Positions 1 through 11,538 of a stretch of DNA of 64,000 nucleotides are shown piece by piece. Origin of the DNA: Euonymus europaeus (Eukaryota > Streptophyta > Magnoliopsida > Celastrales > Celastraceae); assembly GCA_963580455.1 (NCBI GenBank), contig OY756961.1, positions 17,403,001 to 17,467,000 of the forward strand. Reading direction: 5' to 3'. The stretch's first letter is position 1. The number at the start of each line of letters is the position of its first letter. Below the pieces are notes generated by a model. That model was not told the origin of the DNA. It did not search any database and saw only the letters and a program-made list of their open reading frames with translations. A program made the translations under genes and the position numbers.

Positions 1-1105
1 CTCTAGTTAATACACGTATTACATTTGATTAAATGACTCCAATTATTTTTCTTTAATCTAAAAGTCAGCGATTTCATTTTCATAAATTTTGGACAGTATT
101 ATATTTGTTTTGACAGATTAAATTATAATCTCATTTATTTTTTTGTTGAATTTGTTATTATGCAGTTCTAATGCATTGAAAATTTGTTTCAGACCAAATA
201 ATGTGAAATTTAGTTGTGATGATATTGTTATATTTGTTATATTTTTATATGTATTTGACCCTTCAAATAGGGTAATTGACTTGTTCGAATGACATGTATA
301 ATTTGGGCATTTTATTATTTGAAGTTTTATTATAAGGGTGTATATGTAGAGTTAGTATAAATGTATATTATTTTAATTTTAAAAGATTATGAGTTTTTTT
401 ATTATTTGAATTATGAGTTATACTGGTTTAGTTTAAATTTTAGAGATGTCAATAGTTGATGTTCGTAAATTATACTCAAATATCGTAAGTGAGTATTTAC
501 AAATTCATTCATTGTCATAGGGTAGCGATTTAGAAATCAAAAGATTATCATAATTGATATTCTTGGAGATTGTTATAAGTTAAGGGTAATTCAGGATTAT
601 AACTTTGTACCATTCAAGTCTCTAACTCAATAAAAACATAAATTTCCATTATTAAAATTAAATCTAAAATTCACTTTTCCATATCATAAGTTGGTTTTTT
701 GAATTTAAATCCAATTTCCTTTCAAATATATTTCAATTTTTTAAAATAAAATTCATTTTTCCATACCATAAGTTTGTATGTTTTAAAATCAAATTTACCA
801 TAAATTGATATAGTATTTAATCTTACATGAAATTTTTATTGAAATCTTTTATTAAAAAAACTATCATAAGTTGATAGCATTCTCTAAATAGATCTATTCA
901 TTTCAAAATAACCATATCTTGTAGAGAGAAAGTTTTTATTAAGATGACCAACCAATTAATTTGGTAACTGTTTAAAACAGGAGTTGTGGGATGCCTAATA
1001 CCTTCCCCACACTTAATTGACTCCCACACCCTCATTTCTGGTTCGTAAGTATTTTCAGTGTCCAATTGCACTTTAATTCAATTGGTGGCGACTCTGTTAT
1101 TTATG
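1..1105 (+). mobile_element. Ogre-like LTR remnant (AT-rich)
   Basis: No coding capacity is visible. The right part (about 950-1095) has a block I associate with Ogre/Tat LTR ends: a GAGTTGTGGGATGCC-type stretch, a CCTTCCCCACAC stretch, GTCCAATTGCA and GGTGGCGACTC. A related block lies in reverse orientation near 25800-25935. The stretch 640-900 repeats a motif around TTCCATA(T/C)CATAAGTT. It stops abruptly at about 1105 where element 1 begins. Family assignment is from motif memory and is tentative. Confidence 0.4.
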
Positions 1106-1110
1106 CCGGT

Positions 1111-1239
1111 TGATACACTATCCATAAAACTCGGGTCAGCTCACGTTTGTTCACATTTATTTCAGGATGCTCACTTGCTACAGCTCAAGCCTGACCATCT
1201 GATCGTCATTGCGGTACCGTCACCTTTTTGACGTCATCA
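1111..1239 (+). repeat. 5' LTR remnant of element 1
   Basis: Positions 1117-1137 match 9749-9769 in the 3' LTR and 1138-1239 match about 9939-10042, ending in the same GACGTCATCA. The roughly 170 bp between those blocks, which holds the TATA box in the 3' LTR, is missing, as is almost all of U3. The promoter of this copy is therefore gone. Confidence 0.85.
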
Positions 1240-1241
1240 TT

Positions 1242-1259
1242 TGGCGCCGTCTGTGGAAA
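1242..1259 (+). other. Primer-binding site of element 1
   Basis: TGGCGCCGTCTGTGGAAA follows the LTR end (CATCA at 1239) after two bases. TGGCGCCGTC is a common start of tRNA-complementary primer sites in Tat/Ogre/Athila elements. I do not assign the exact primer tRNA. Confidence 0.75.
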
Positions 1260-1284
1260 GGACTTACACTTCCCAACATAAATC

Positions 1285-2895
1285 ATGGTCAGGCCTAGAA
1301 GGAACACAGTGGACGATCCTGAAAGTTCGCTAGCCTAACAGCAACGGCAACAAGCTGCAACTGAGGCAAACATTCAAGCCCCAGGGAAAATGTCATTTCG
1401 ATTCCCCAAGGAGAGAATCCGGATCGGGACGAAACTAGCTCTAATAATCAAGTCCCTTAGCATCATCCTCCCGCTCCAACCTTTACTACTGAAAGGTTTA
1501 ACCAACTCTGTAGGCAAGTGGACATGCTTATCGAGATGATGCTTGCAAATCAACAGACATAGGCCACCCGGGCTAAGGATGGAAATGACCAATCAAGGAG
1601 GAGAAGTGATGACGACCGGAACTCTCATTCCAGAGGATCAAAGAGAAAAGAGGATGATGACCGGGATGGGCAATCAATTTTCAAGCACTAGAAGAAATAC
1701 CCAACAAACTATGGATGATGTTAATAAACATCTCCAGGAAGTAGACCACAAGCTTGCTGCTCTTCAAGGGAGAGATATGGCAGATGAAATGTGGGATAGT
1801 TCTATGACTCCCTTATCCAGAGAAATACTGAACACCGAGGTGCCCTGGGATTTCAGAATCCCAAACCTCGAGCTATATGAAGGAAGAAAAGATCTTTATT
1901 ACCACATCATGGGTTTCAAATCCATGATGGAATGCCACGGGGCATCTGATGCCATCCTATGCAAGACTTTCCCTTCCACGTTGGTTGGGTCGGCCCGGAC
2001 ATGGTTCATAAACCAGCCGAGCCATAGCATCTTTAACTTTCAGGACTTGTCAAGAAAGTTTGTATTACGGTTTTCCAGTACAAGGAAACCTAAGACTAGC
2101 AATCAAGATCTGATGACCATCGAACATGAAAAAGGAGAATCTTTATGGGCATTTATCGAAAGATTCAACCAAATGTGTTTAGAAATACTTGATGCCCAGA
2201 TTGTCGTGGCAAATGCTGCATTGATCAGAACTGCCCGTCACAAGCAATTCTGCAATTCCTTGTGCACAGATTGACCCCAAATAATGGAGGAGCTCTTGGC
2301 CAGAACGAAAAAGTACATAAAGGCAACAGATTCTCTCAAATCACGATTTGCGATCCGTACATCACCTGACCGTGGAAGGCAATCAGGAGATAAAGGGCGA
2401 CCAAGTGGGGCAGGAGGAAATCGTCCGAGCCAGGATAAAAGACCCAACCGTGACAATTCTAGAAAGGATGAGCAACCCGGTAAAAAGACTGAGTTCGGTC
2501 CACCTCCCAAATACACGAACTATACACCCTTGAATAATTCTTTAAAAAAGGTCCTTAATGAAATCTGTGACCAGAATCTTATCCAATGGACCGGAAAAAT
2601 GAGGACGCCCCCAGAGAAGCGTTTAACTGGAAAATATTGCCGGTTACATAAGGATCACGGCCACGACACAGATGATTATAGACAACTGAAAGACGAGATA
2701 GAAGGCCTCATAAGAAGGGGTCATTTGAAGCAATATACCTTGGATCAAGGTGATAAGAGAAGAAGAAGGGATGATAAGGATGACGACAGGAGAAAACGAA
2801 GAAGGAGAGATGACTCTCCCCGGCAAGAGAAAGGCAGTGCCTGCACAATCGATTACTGCGAAGTGATCATAGGAGGACTGGCTGCGGGAGGTTAG
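1285..2895 (+). pseudogene. gag: gag relic of element 1
   Basis: The likely original start is the ATG at 1285, 45 bp after the LTR end. An early TAA at about 1337 and frame breaks split it into open segments at 1543-2274 and 2284-2895. The first holds a typical plant gypsy gag core, including the LVGSARTWF stretch, which in Tat-type gag packages element RNA. The second is rich in Arg/Lys/Asp (about residues 155-180) and contains KYCRLHKDHGHDTDDY, a short Cys/His segment usual for this lineage. It cannot make a full capsid protein. Confidence 0.85.
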
Positions 2896-3708
2896 AGTAC
2901 TTCCGCAGGAGGAGCATACGCCCGACTTGGTAAAGACATTGCTAAGAGAAAGAAAGCAAGAAGGAAGGAGGAGTCTATTATCTTCTCAGAAAATGATGAA
3001 GAAGGCATTTAGTATCCACACTATGATGCCTTGGTTGTCCAAGCCGTCATAGCGAATTTCACTGTACTGAAAATTCTTGTGGATAATGGCAGTGCAGCTG
3101 ATATATTGTTTTACCATGCCTTCAAGGCAATGAAAATATCCAAGGATAGGTTGAGGCCCATAACAAAGCCTCTCTATGAATTGACTAGGCAATCGGTGAT
3201 GCCAAAAGGAGTTATTAACCTCCTAGTCACACTGGGAACTTATCCCCAAACCACAATGCAGATGGTGGATCTACTTGTTGTAGATGTCAAAACACCCTAG
3301 AACGACATCATAGGAAGGCCATTGCTGCACCAGATTGGAGCGGTGGTATCTACATATTGTTTAAAAATGAAATTCCACACATGTCGTGGAATTGGAGAGG
3401 TTGTAGGTAACCAGCAAGTGGCCAGGGATGTCTATTTTACCGATCTAAAAGACAAGAAGAAGGGCAAAGTCCCTGTGGCCAATTTGGATATCCACTCCGA
3501 AAAGGATATGCTCAAACCCACACCAGTTGAAAATTTGGTGCCCATTCTGGTTGAGGAGGGCACAAACAGAAAGTTTTATGTCGGTTCACAACTTGAGAGT
3601 GATCTGGCAAAGCAGATGACTACTCTATTACTAGACAATGTGAAAATTTTGGATGGAGTGTGGATGAGATGCTGGAAATTAGTTAGAATACGATCCAACA
3701 TAGGTTAA
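2896..3708 (+). pseudogene. Aspartic protease relic of element 1
   Basis: The active-site-like stretch LVDNGSAADILFYHAF (3080-3127) is the retropepsin motif in the Tat form, D-N-G-S in place of D-T/S-G. A TAG at 3298 interrupts what would otherwise read into NDIIGRPLLHQIGAVVSTY. Another stop at 3012 separates it from gag. The enzyme would cleave the gag-pol polyprotein. Here it is non-functional. Confidence 0.8.
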
Positions 3709-5420
3709 GTATCCGGGCTGGATCTCACCGATGAAGCAAAAGCGAGGAAATTTCGCCATGGACAAGCAGGAAGCCATAAAGGAAGAGGTGTGAAAATTGG
3801 TAGAGGCCGACTTCATAAGGGAGGTTCATTATCGAGAGTGGTTGGCTAATGTAGTCATGGTACGAAAGGCTAACGGAAAATAGAGGATGTGTGTTGACTT
3901 TACCGACCTAAACAAACCTTCTCCCAAAGATAGCTACCCGCTCCCAAAGATAGAGCAGCTGGTAGATGCAACATCTAGCCATCAGTTGCTGAGTTTTCTT
4001 AACGCTTACTCCGGTTATCATCAAATAAGGATGAACCCGGAAGATGAAGATGCAACTTCCTTCATAACTCCGAAGGGCACATACTGTTACAAAGTAATAC
4101 CCTTTGGTCTGAAAAATGCCGGAGCAACCTATCAGCGTTTGGTGAATCATATTTTTTCGGAACAGATAGGGAAGTCTATCGAGGCTTACGTTGATGACAT
4201 GGTGGTCAAAAGTAAAGTAGCAACTGACCATCCTAGCGATTTGGAGAAAGTCTTTTCAACTCTCGATAAATTCGGAATGAAGCTTAACCCGGATAAATGC
4301 ACCTTTGGAGTGGCTTCAGGAAAATTCCTCGGATTTTTAGTTACCAGCAGGGGGATTGATGTCAACCCATAAAAGGTTGAAGCTATTATCAACATGGAAC
4401 CACTCCGGAATATAAAGGAAGTTCAAAAGCTAACTGGAAGAGCCGCTTCACTTGGAAGGTTCCTTGCTAGGTCTGGTGACAGGTGTAGACCTTTTTTCAG
4501 GCATTAAAGAAATCAAGGGAATTTCATTGGATAGAGTGTTAGAAGTCTTTTGAAAATTTGAAGGACTACCTAGCACAACCTCCCCTCACTTGTCCGAAAG
4601 AGGGTGAAATAGTATTCCTGTACCTAGCCACTTCACAGCATGCTGTCAGTGCCGTACTCATATGGGAAGAAGATGAGACACAAAGTCTTGTCTACTACAC
4701 CAGCAAGGTGATGTAAGATGCTTAGACCAGGTATTCCCATACCAAAAAATTGGCACTAGCACTTATTATTGCAGCTCGAAAACTCAGGCCGTATTTCCAA
4801 GCCCACACCATAGTGGTTTTGACAAATCAACCACTCAAAAGTGTACTTCAAAAGCCAGATGTATCCGGCAGACTAATTAAATGGTCTATTGAACTTGGAT
4901 AATTCGACATCCAATTCAAACCACGCAAGGCCACAAAAGGGCAAGCCTTGGCTGACTTCATAGTCGAATGCTATAATCCGACCAATGAGCAAGATCCCAT
5001 ACCAGCCCAAGAATAATGAGAGTTGTTTGTAGATGGATCTTCAAACAAAGATGGAAGTGGTGTAGGGATTTTACTCATTGGCCCGGGGGCATATATGTAG
5101 AACATACGCTACATTTCAAGTTCAAAGCATCCAACAATGAAGCTGAGTATGAAGTTTTCTTGGCCGGCCTGAGGATGGCACGAGAACTGGAAGTTAAAGA
5201 TTTGGTTATTAACAGTGATTCCCAGCTCGTTACCGAGCATATTAAGGGAGAATATGAGGCAAAAGGCCCAAATATGCTAAAATATCTTACTGCGGCAATA
5301 TCATTGATTGCTGAGATCCCCAAAGTGGAAATAGAACATATACCATGAGAACAGAATGGTAAGGCTGATATTTTAGCCAGATTAGCATCATCACACACAA
5401 CAAAAGTCCCTACTGCGATG
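3709..5420 (+). pseudogene. Reverse transcriptase and RNase H relic of element 1
   Basis: The RT palm is clear in 3887-4372: FTDLNKPSPKDSYPLP, then the FGLKNAGATYQRLVN block, and the catalytic YVDDMVVKS at about 4187-4213. Stops at 3880-3882 and 4370-4372 break it. The RNase H part follows, with TNQPLK at about 4825 and a second RNase H type segment starting at LFVDGSS (about 5023) with NNEAEYEVFLAGL and INSDSQLV. Two RNase H-like regions in series fit the dual-RNase H layout reported for Tat elements. Multiple stops show decay. Confidence 0.85.
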
Positions 5421-6720
5421 TAGATAGAAATCCTTCCTCAGCAAAGTATCGATGTTGCTGATCTCATAACTAAGGTAGATTTTGAACCGAGCTGGATGGA
5501 TCCAATTCGGGAGTACTTAGAGAAAGGAACTTTGCTGAAAAATCGAAACGAGGCAAAAAGTTTAAGAAAGAGAGCAGCCAAGTATATAATTTTACAGGGT
5601 GAGTTGTATAGAAGGTCTTTTACGCTGCCCTATTTGAGATGTTTACCACCAAGAGAGGCCGATCATGCCCTTAGAGAAGTCCACAAAGGAATCTGTGGAA
5701 GTCACATTGGCGCACGGTCTTTTAGCCATAAGGTGCTGCGGTGTGGATATTACTGGCCAACTATGATGAATGATGCAAAGGACCTGGTACAGAAATGCGA
5801 CAAATGTCAGAGGCACTCAAATGTTCCTAGGGTGCCATCTATTGATATAATACCAGTCCAGAATCCATGCCCCTTTGTTCAGTGAGGAATGGATCTTCTA
5901 TGACCGTTTGTGCAAACTGTGGGACAAAGAAGAAATTTAATAGTGGCGGTCGACTACTTCACCAAGTGGATTGAAGTTGAGGCATTAGCAACCATCTCAG
6001 AGCAGAAAGTGACTGATTTCATTTGACGAATAATAATATGCCGATACGGCCTACCCCATGCATTCGTCGTGGACAATGGCAGAAATTTTATTGGAAGAAG
6101 TATGCACAAGTTCTGTGAGGACCTTAAAATTGATCTGAGGTTCACCTCAGTAGCACACCCGCAGGCAAATGGCCAAGCAGAAATAACGAATCGAACCATC
6201 CTTGAGGGAATAAAAACCAGGATGGATGGGGCTAAAGGAAAATGGGTGGAAGAGCTACCCTCAGTTCTTTGGTCATACTGTACCACTCCAAGAACATCAA
6301 CTGGCGAGACTCCATTCTCACTAACCTTTCGTACGGACGCAGTGATTCCCGTGGAGATTGGTATTCCTTCCCCAAGGATCACCAATTATATCAAGCCGAG
6401 GAATAGTGAGATGCTCCTCGGCAATCTGGATCTTTTAGAAGAAACAAGGGAGCGGGCCAGAATTCGAACCGTAGCATATAAGTAGCGCACGGCCTGATAC
6501 TATAATATACGGGTGAAAGATAGGAAATTCTCAATTGGGGACCTGGTTCTAAGAAAGGTCATAGCAACCAAGAAGCATCCCGGGAAGCTTGGAGAAAACT
6601 GGGAAGATCCATACCGGATTATTAAAATCCTTAGGAATGGTACCTACAAGATTGAATACCCAGACAAACCAGGAGACATGAGGCCCTGGAATGTGGACAA
6701 CCTCAAGTCGAAGCTAAGTT
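5421..6720 (+). pseudogene. Integrase relic of element 1
   Basis: The zinc-binding N-terminus reads through 5680-5830, with HKGICGSHIG and CDKCQRHSN. The catalytic core has VAVDYFTKW (first Asp, about 5946) and VVDNGRNF (second Asp, about 6070), with the Glu region near 6180. The C-terminus (6513-6720) ends in MRPWNVDNLK, the usual end of Tat integrases, and its counterpart in element 2 is MKPWNVDNLR. Stops at 5883, 5901, 6025 and 6483 interrupt it. The antisense gene relic begins its 3' end about 190 bp further on. Confidence 0.87.
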
Positions 6721-6910
6721 AGGATATAATGGCAAATAGGCACATCTCGGCTAGTTAAGCATGCAAGAAGTAAGCAAAAAGTATATAAAGTGCATAAAAA
6801 TGTTAAAATTGTACTAAAAATAAAAGCTATCTTGTAAAAAGATAAGAATTGAAAAGACCGTCCCAACAAGGGAGACTAGGACATGAATTAAGCTCATTGA
6901 AAATTAATTG

Positions 6911-8956
6911 CTATTCATCGGCTCGGTTTTCATCTCCGTCAGCGTGTTGCTCAGCATCTTGAGGAGCCGCCTCGGTACAGGCTAAGTCGGCCAAAAAAGA
7001 GGAAGCTGGTTTCTGAGCGAGATCGACAGCTTGAGCTGTTGGAGAATCTCCGGCACGGACAGGATCATCAGATGTTACATCCACAATTGATGTCTCCTGC
7101 TCACCGTCCCGATCCAGCTCTATCTCAGAATCCTCCTCAAAGGTTTTCTTTCTCCGCTCTTCAGCCAGGCGACATTCCTTATAAACTTCATCCTTAGACT
7201 CAGCCAAATCGTCCTTCCCGGCCAGCAAAGGGAATATGGGGTCTAGGATGGAGACATCCAAACCGCCATCAATCAGGGCTCAACGGTCCATCTTGACACC
7301 ACCTCGAAGCTCGAAATATCCCTCCTGACGTCGGCCAAAGGCAAACTCTTCAAACTGTTTGAAGTCCTCCACTCCGGTCTGACGACCAGCTTGATAAGAA
7401 AGCTCAACTTCGGTTCGAAACCTCTCATCAAATTCCGCCTTATTAGTCCTAATGGACTCTTCAAGTCGGATTTTCTCTGCTTTGTACTTGTTGAGATGAG
7501 TGGCTGCAATTGATAAGTCATTCATCAAGCCAGCCATCTCGGACTTCCTCCTCGGCCTTTGACCGGGCCTTGGCCGCTGCTTCTGCTCTTTCCAAAGCAG
7601 TAGACTCATTTAAAGCCATGGCGGCATCCCTTCATGACTTAGACATTGAGTTCCCGGATCCTATCTGTTAGGGGCATGTCCTCATATCTTTTGAAATTCG
7701 TCGGTGTAGGGATTCGAGCAACCATTCGGGAAGCCACTATAGGATGATTGGCTGTATCCGAGACTAAAACCTCGAGGTCGGGCTGGTGCTGCTCAAGGTC
7801 AGATGAAGTGATGTTCCCAAGGGGACAAACATCCACTCGGAGTGGGTGGATGGGCAGCCCGGACTGAGTGGCTGGTCGCACGGTCTAAGTAAAATTCCCA
7901 CCCATCAAGGCCTTAAGTGCATCCCGGGCCGTAGCGATCTCCCCGGTCAAATTCTTCCTTGACCTTTTTTGTGCAGCAGTCGGGCCGGATGTATCCCGAG
8001 GCGGATCAACCCTCTTCTTCGAAACTTTCCTTCTTGATGGGTAGATGCCCTCATCTCGGGTGCCATGGATCATAGCAAGATACTCATCTATTCTAAAGTG
8101 ATATGCAAAAGTAAAATAATATAATAAAACAATCATTATTATAAAAATAATAATGAGAAGTCAACAAGGAATGCTGTTTCCAGGAAGACCTCTACAGGCC
8201 ATGTCCGACGAAAAGTCCCTTGAAAAGTCTACTTGATTAAACTTCCTACTTTCTGGGGCAGTCGGAGGGAGAAGTGTTTTAAGATTCGCCAACCATTCTT
8301 CCTCATCACCAGATAGGGCAGAAAGCTTGTTATGGGATCTCAAAACTATAGGTAGTACAAGCCTTTTTCCCTGGGATGGTTGTTTATTTGAAAAAGATAT
8401 TGAAGAACTTGGGAAGAGAAGGGGATATCATACTGATGGCACAAAACAAGGATGGTACTCAGAAACAACCATGAGTTGGGGGAAAGCCATGCCGCACAGA
8501 TATTAAATCTGTGAAAAAATTAGTGAGGGCTGGTGGATATGGTATTCAGGCCCCAAGCTTTAATCCTTGTGCCATCACGACAAAGGTATCCATAGCCGGT
8601 CTAAGAGGATTCTCACCCTTTGATATGGCTCGGCATGGCCACGGGATGTGGTACCATTTCTTAACTACCCTAATGAAATCTTCTTGGCATCGAGAATCAG
8701 ATAAACAGGAGGATTAAACATATTTCATCCTAGGAATACCGCCTTGTCATAAGCTAGGCCGCACTGTGTCAGGTACAGCCTCCTTGGGACGGTCATTAAA
8801 AATTATTTGAACAGACTCGCCGTGAGCATTCGGGGCGTTTGCTCCTACATCTAAATCAGGCTCAGAGGAGGTAAAAGTATAACCCGAGCTAGAGGACGTG
8901 TCGGAAGTGAAACTCGAGGTTCAACTCTAGTTATGTTGTACAGAGCCGGAAGACAT
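6911..8956 (-). pseudogene. Antisense ORF (aORF) relic of element 1
   Basis: It lies between integrase and the 3' LTR on the opposite strand to gag-pol. The probable start is ATG at 8956 (MSSGSVQ), similar to the Ser-rich start of the element 2 homologue. Open pieces at 8343-8161, 8136-7885, 7881-7639, 7609-7280 and 7261-6911 follow the same order as in element 2: a basic cluster (RRKVSKKR), a segment matching the AR(I/x)PTP region, a coiled-coil-like part, FELRGGV, and an acidic tail with MDVSILDPIFPLL. Stops and frame breaks are many. At the place where element 2 has an intron I see no intron here. Function unknown. Confidence 0.75.
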
Positions 8957-9129
8957 GATTCACTAATCAAGGAAACAAAAATAAGATGACTAAACTGGAA
9001 TACAAAATTTGTCCGGCTCGGAAAGGAATTTCATTATATGGCTCAATAAGTAAAAGAATTTTTTAACACGGCACGGAAGAAGAGCGAGTGAAATTGTGAT
9101 TACGATGGCAGAATAAGTCCATGTTTTAT

Positions 9130-9142
9130 CTTATTTATAGTA
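9130..9142 (-). promoter_or_regulatory. TATA-like box upstream of element 1 aORF
   Basis: On the minus strand ACTATAAATAAG lies about 175 bp upstream of the aORF ATG (8956), between that start and the LTR. Element 2 has a TATA box at the matching place, which supports it as a promoter for the antisense gene. Confidence 0.5.
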
Positions 9143-9285
9143 CTTGCTCACCCAGATCGGATGGCCCAGGATGACTGACAACTCATTCGCCTTGATCTGG
9201 GCAGTTGATTCCAAACGTCACCTCGACATTAAATCCTCTAACATAACTCTTGCATTGAAATTCGCAAGAACGGCGCATCAATTCA

Positions 9286-9301
9286 AGAGCTGGGGGGCAA
9301 C
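9286..9301 (+). other. Polypurine tract of element 1
   Basis: AGAGCTGGGGGGCAAC directly precedes the LTR start TGATATG. Element 2 has the same GGGGGCAAC followed by TGATATTAC, which fixes this as the plus-strand primer site and sets the 3' LTR start. Confidence 0.8.
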
Positions 9302-10042
9302 TGATATGTCTAAAATAACCCTACAAATCAGAGTGTGACACGTGTCACCATTAATGCATACCAGATAGGTTGTCTTTTTGGTGTTACCACGTCGGCCCGG
9401 TATTAATAAGAACTGCGTCGATCTAACACATTCATTCGGCTTGAGTGTTAATATTACCGGCCCAGTGCTCCGGCCCGGAATGAGCAAAAGCCTCTCTTTT
9501 CCGGACCATAAAAACTTCTAAAAGTTATTTACTGTAGCATGGATTCTTTGATGCATAGTCCCGGCCCGGCTTCCCGTGCCAGGTGAAGATGATCATTCCG
9601 TGGCTCACATAAGACACTGATGTTCTAACCTACGTCCAACCCTCAGTGGGATACTGAAATTATAGGAGTCCAACTCCAAATAGGAAAATGAGTCCTAAAA
9701 GGATTAAGCTCCTGAATAACACGCTCAACCAATAGATCAAAGAGTTTTACTATCCATAAAACTCGGGCCAGTTGACCCCTATAAAAGGGAATCTCATCCT
9801 CAGGTAATTTTCTAATGACTACTCGTTGTTCAAGCTTAGAGAAGAGCTCTGCATACCGGGGCACTTCTAATAACTGAATTCATACTGACTTAAGCGTCGA
9901 AGCGCCTACGCCTGAGGACAACCCCAGGCCCGAGTCTTTAAGCTCACGTTTGTTCACATTTGTTTTAGGACGCTCACTTGCTACAGCTCAAGCCTGACCA
10001 ACTGATCGTCATTGCGGTACCGTCACCTTTTTGACGTCATCA
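9302..10042 (+). repeat. 3' LTR of element 1 (741 bp)
   Basis: Starts TGATATG after the polypurine tract and ends GACGTCATCA, identical to the end of the 5' remnant. A TATA box CTATAAAAGG lies at 9779-9788, followed by a transcribed region with GCTCACTTGCTACAGCTC. The start motif TGATAT and end motif GACGTCATCA are shared with element 2, so the two families are related. Confidence 0.88.
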
Positions 10043-10663
10043 TCCTTGCATCTCTCTTTATAGTCCTTCCATCTCCTCTCTCTGTGATGAATGCTATTTG
10101 TCTCAACCCATCCCTCTCATGAATGCCCCATACTTCACAATTTTTCAGCCACTCATCTTTATTTCAAACATCTACCTCTTTGTCAATCGCCCATCTCTCT
10201 TCTCTGCAACACCAACCTTGATTTGGGTTTCTTTCAAGTGGGCTTAGACTCTTTGGTAATTGGGCTGAAGTTTTCATGGGTGATGGGGTTATGCATTTGA
10301 CAATTTGGCCAACTTGAGTAGGAATATATGGGTTTAAGACTTTTAAGTTTTGGGCCTTGATTTGGGTTTATGAGTTTTTTTGGTAGGAATTTGGGCCACA
10401 TGGGATTGGGTTTAAATTTGGGTTGCATCTATTTTTACTTTTATTTTATTTTTATTATTATTTATAAAACAAAAATTAAATCCCGAAAAAAACAAGTGCT
10501 ACAATTAGCTTCTTAGATTATGGCTTTTCATAATTCTTAATAAGTGCTTTCATGTGTTTTCAAATTCAGCTCTCTTATTGAATGCCACTAAGCAATCCCG
10601 CAAAAGGTGAAAAATGGTTCATAGGTCAGGTTGACGTGCAAAAAGAAAAAAGTGCATTGGATG
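10043..10663. other. Spacer between elements 1 and 2
   Basis: About 620 bp, pyrimidine-rich at the start and with repeated TTTGGG(T/C) words from 10220 to 10425. No coding or repeat structure that I can name. The last five bases (GGATG) are the left target-site duplication of element 2. Confidence 0.5.
10659..10663. repeat. Left target-site duplication GGATG
   Basis: The 5-bp GGATG directly left of the element matches 17344-17348 directly right of it. Five bases is the normal size for LTR retrotransposon integration. Confidence 0.88.
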
Positions 10664-11228
10664 TGATGACGTCAAAAAGGTGTCACTACCGAGAAGACGT
10701 TCAGTGGGTCAGACCTGCTGTAATGCACAGACGAAGATCCTTCCAGGAAGCCAATCAGCCGAGCAAGGCAGTCCTAGTTGTCCAGGTGAGTTGCCTAGCA
10801 GGTAGCTTACCGACCAGGAAGGTTGGGCTGTCCAGGTTGATTAGCTAAGCAGTCTGAGAGCTGAGCACAACAAACAAAGATGAGCTAAAGGCCACACCAG
10901 AGGGTGTCCTCTGGCGTTGGCGCTCTGACGCTCAAGTCAGTAGGTATCCAATCAGGTGAGCTTCTCAGACTAGAGCTCTCAATTGATTAGTACTCAAATT
11001 GTGGTTCAGTTGGATAATACCTGACTTGTTGAGCCTTATATAGGGCTGAGGACCACTGTTGAAGTGGGTCTTCCCATTATGGTTGTGGACCATCACCAGC
11101 TGTTTTTCACCTTGGTAGGTCCAGCAGGTGACACTCTTACCGAGGTGACTGCCTGGTAGGCATAATAAGCTTTTGGTCCACATATGACGTGGCAGAGCAC
11201 CATTGGTGGGGGTATTTTTGTAATATCA
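10664..11228 (-). repeat. 3' LTR of element 2 (565 bp, complete)
   Basis: On the plus strand it begins TGATGACGTC and ends AATATCA, so both ends are TG/CA on either strand. On the minus strand the TATA box CCTATATAAGG lies at about 11034-11046. The end GACGTCATCA is shared with element 1. Confidence 0.9.
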
Positions 11229-11250
11229 GTTGCCCCCTAACTCCCTTATC
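11229..11250 (-). other. Polypurine tract of element 2
   Basis: The minus strand reads a purine-rich stretch ending GGGAGTTAGGGGGCAAC immediately before the LTR start TGATATTAC. It matches the tract of element 1. Confidence 0.8.
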
Positions 11251-11400
11251 GAGGCGTCGTTCTGCGCAGATCGATGAGAGGAGTTATTATGCCATTCCAT
11301 TAATGAGGAGATGACAGCTCAGACCCTTAGATCAATGGTCCATGTATGCGCGGTTCATTGGTCATCTGTTATTGGCCGTTGATCTGAGATTGGCCTTTTG

Positions 11401-11408
11401 CTATAAAA
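11401..11408 (+). promoter_or_regulatory. TATA box of the element 2 antisense gene
   Basis: CTATAAAA lies 131 bp upstream of the aORF ATG at 11539, outside the LTR (which ends at 11228). It faces the aORF, not gag-pol. Transcription would be expected to begin about 30 bp downstream. The leader repeats the word ACCGAGCA. The 310-bp stretch 11229-11538 holds nothing else I can name. Confidence 0.7.
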
Positions 11409-11538
11409 GGACCTGGGAACGAGTCATTCCACACTTCTTCTGAAATTTGAGAGCTTTTGCCGAGCAGTAGTACATACCGAGCAGGATAAAGAGTCAACCC
11501 TCCAATTTTGACATACCGAGCAATCTTCTAGGTAAGCC

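Larger units (their letters stand above)
1111..10042 (+). mobile_element. Element 1: decayed Tat-lineage Ty3/gypsy retrotransposon
   Basis: Order on the plus strand: LTR remnant, primer-binding site, gag, protease, RT, RNase H, integrase, then an antisense gene relic, polypurine tract and full 3' LTR. The lineage call rests on the gag/pol sequence type, the TGGCGCCGTC primer site and the antisense gene after integrase, an arrangement known in Tat-lineage elements. All coding regions carry stops or frame breaks, so it is a dead copy. The 5' LTR is reduced to about 130 bp against 741 bp for the 3' LTR, so no target-site duplication can be checked. Confidence 0.9.

Noticed and set aside
1111..10047. 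Target-site duplication for element 1
   Set aside because: Bases before 1111 (CCGGT) and after 10042 (TCCTT) do not match and the 5' LTR is rearranged, so none can be claimed.
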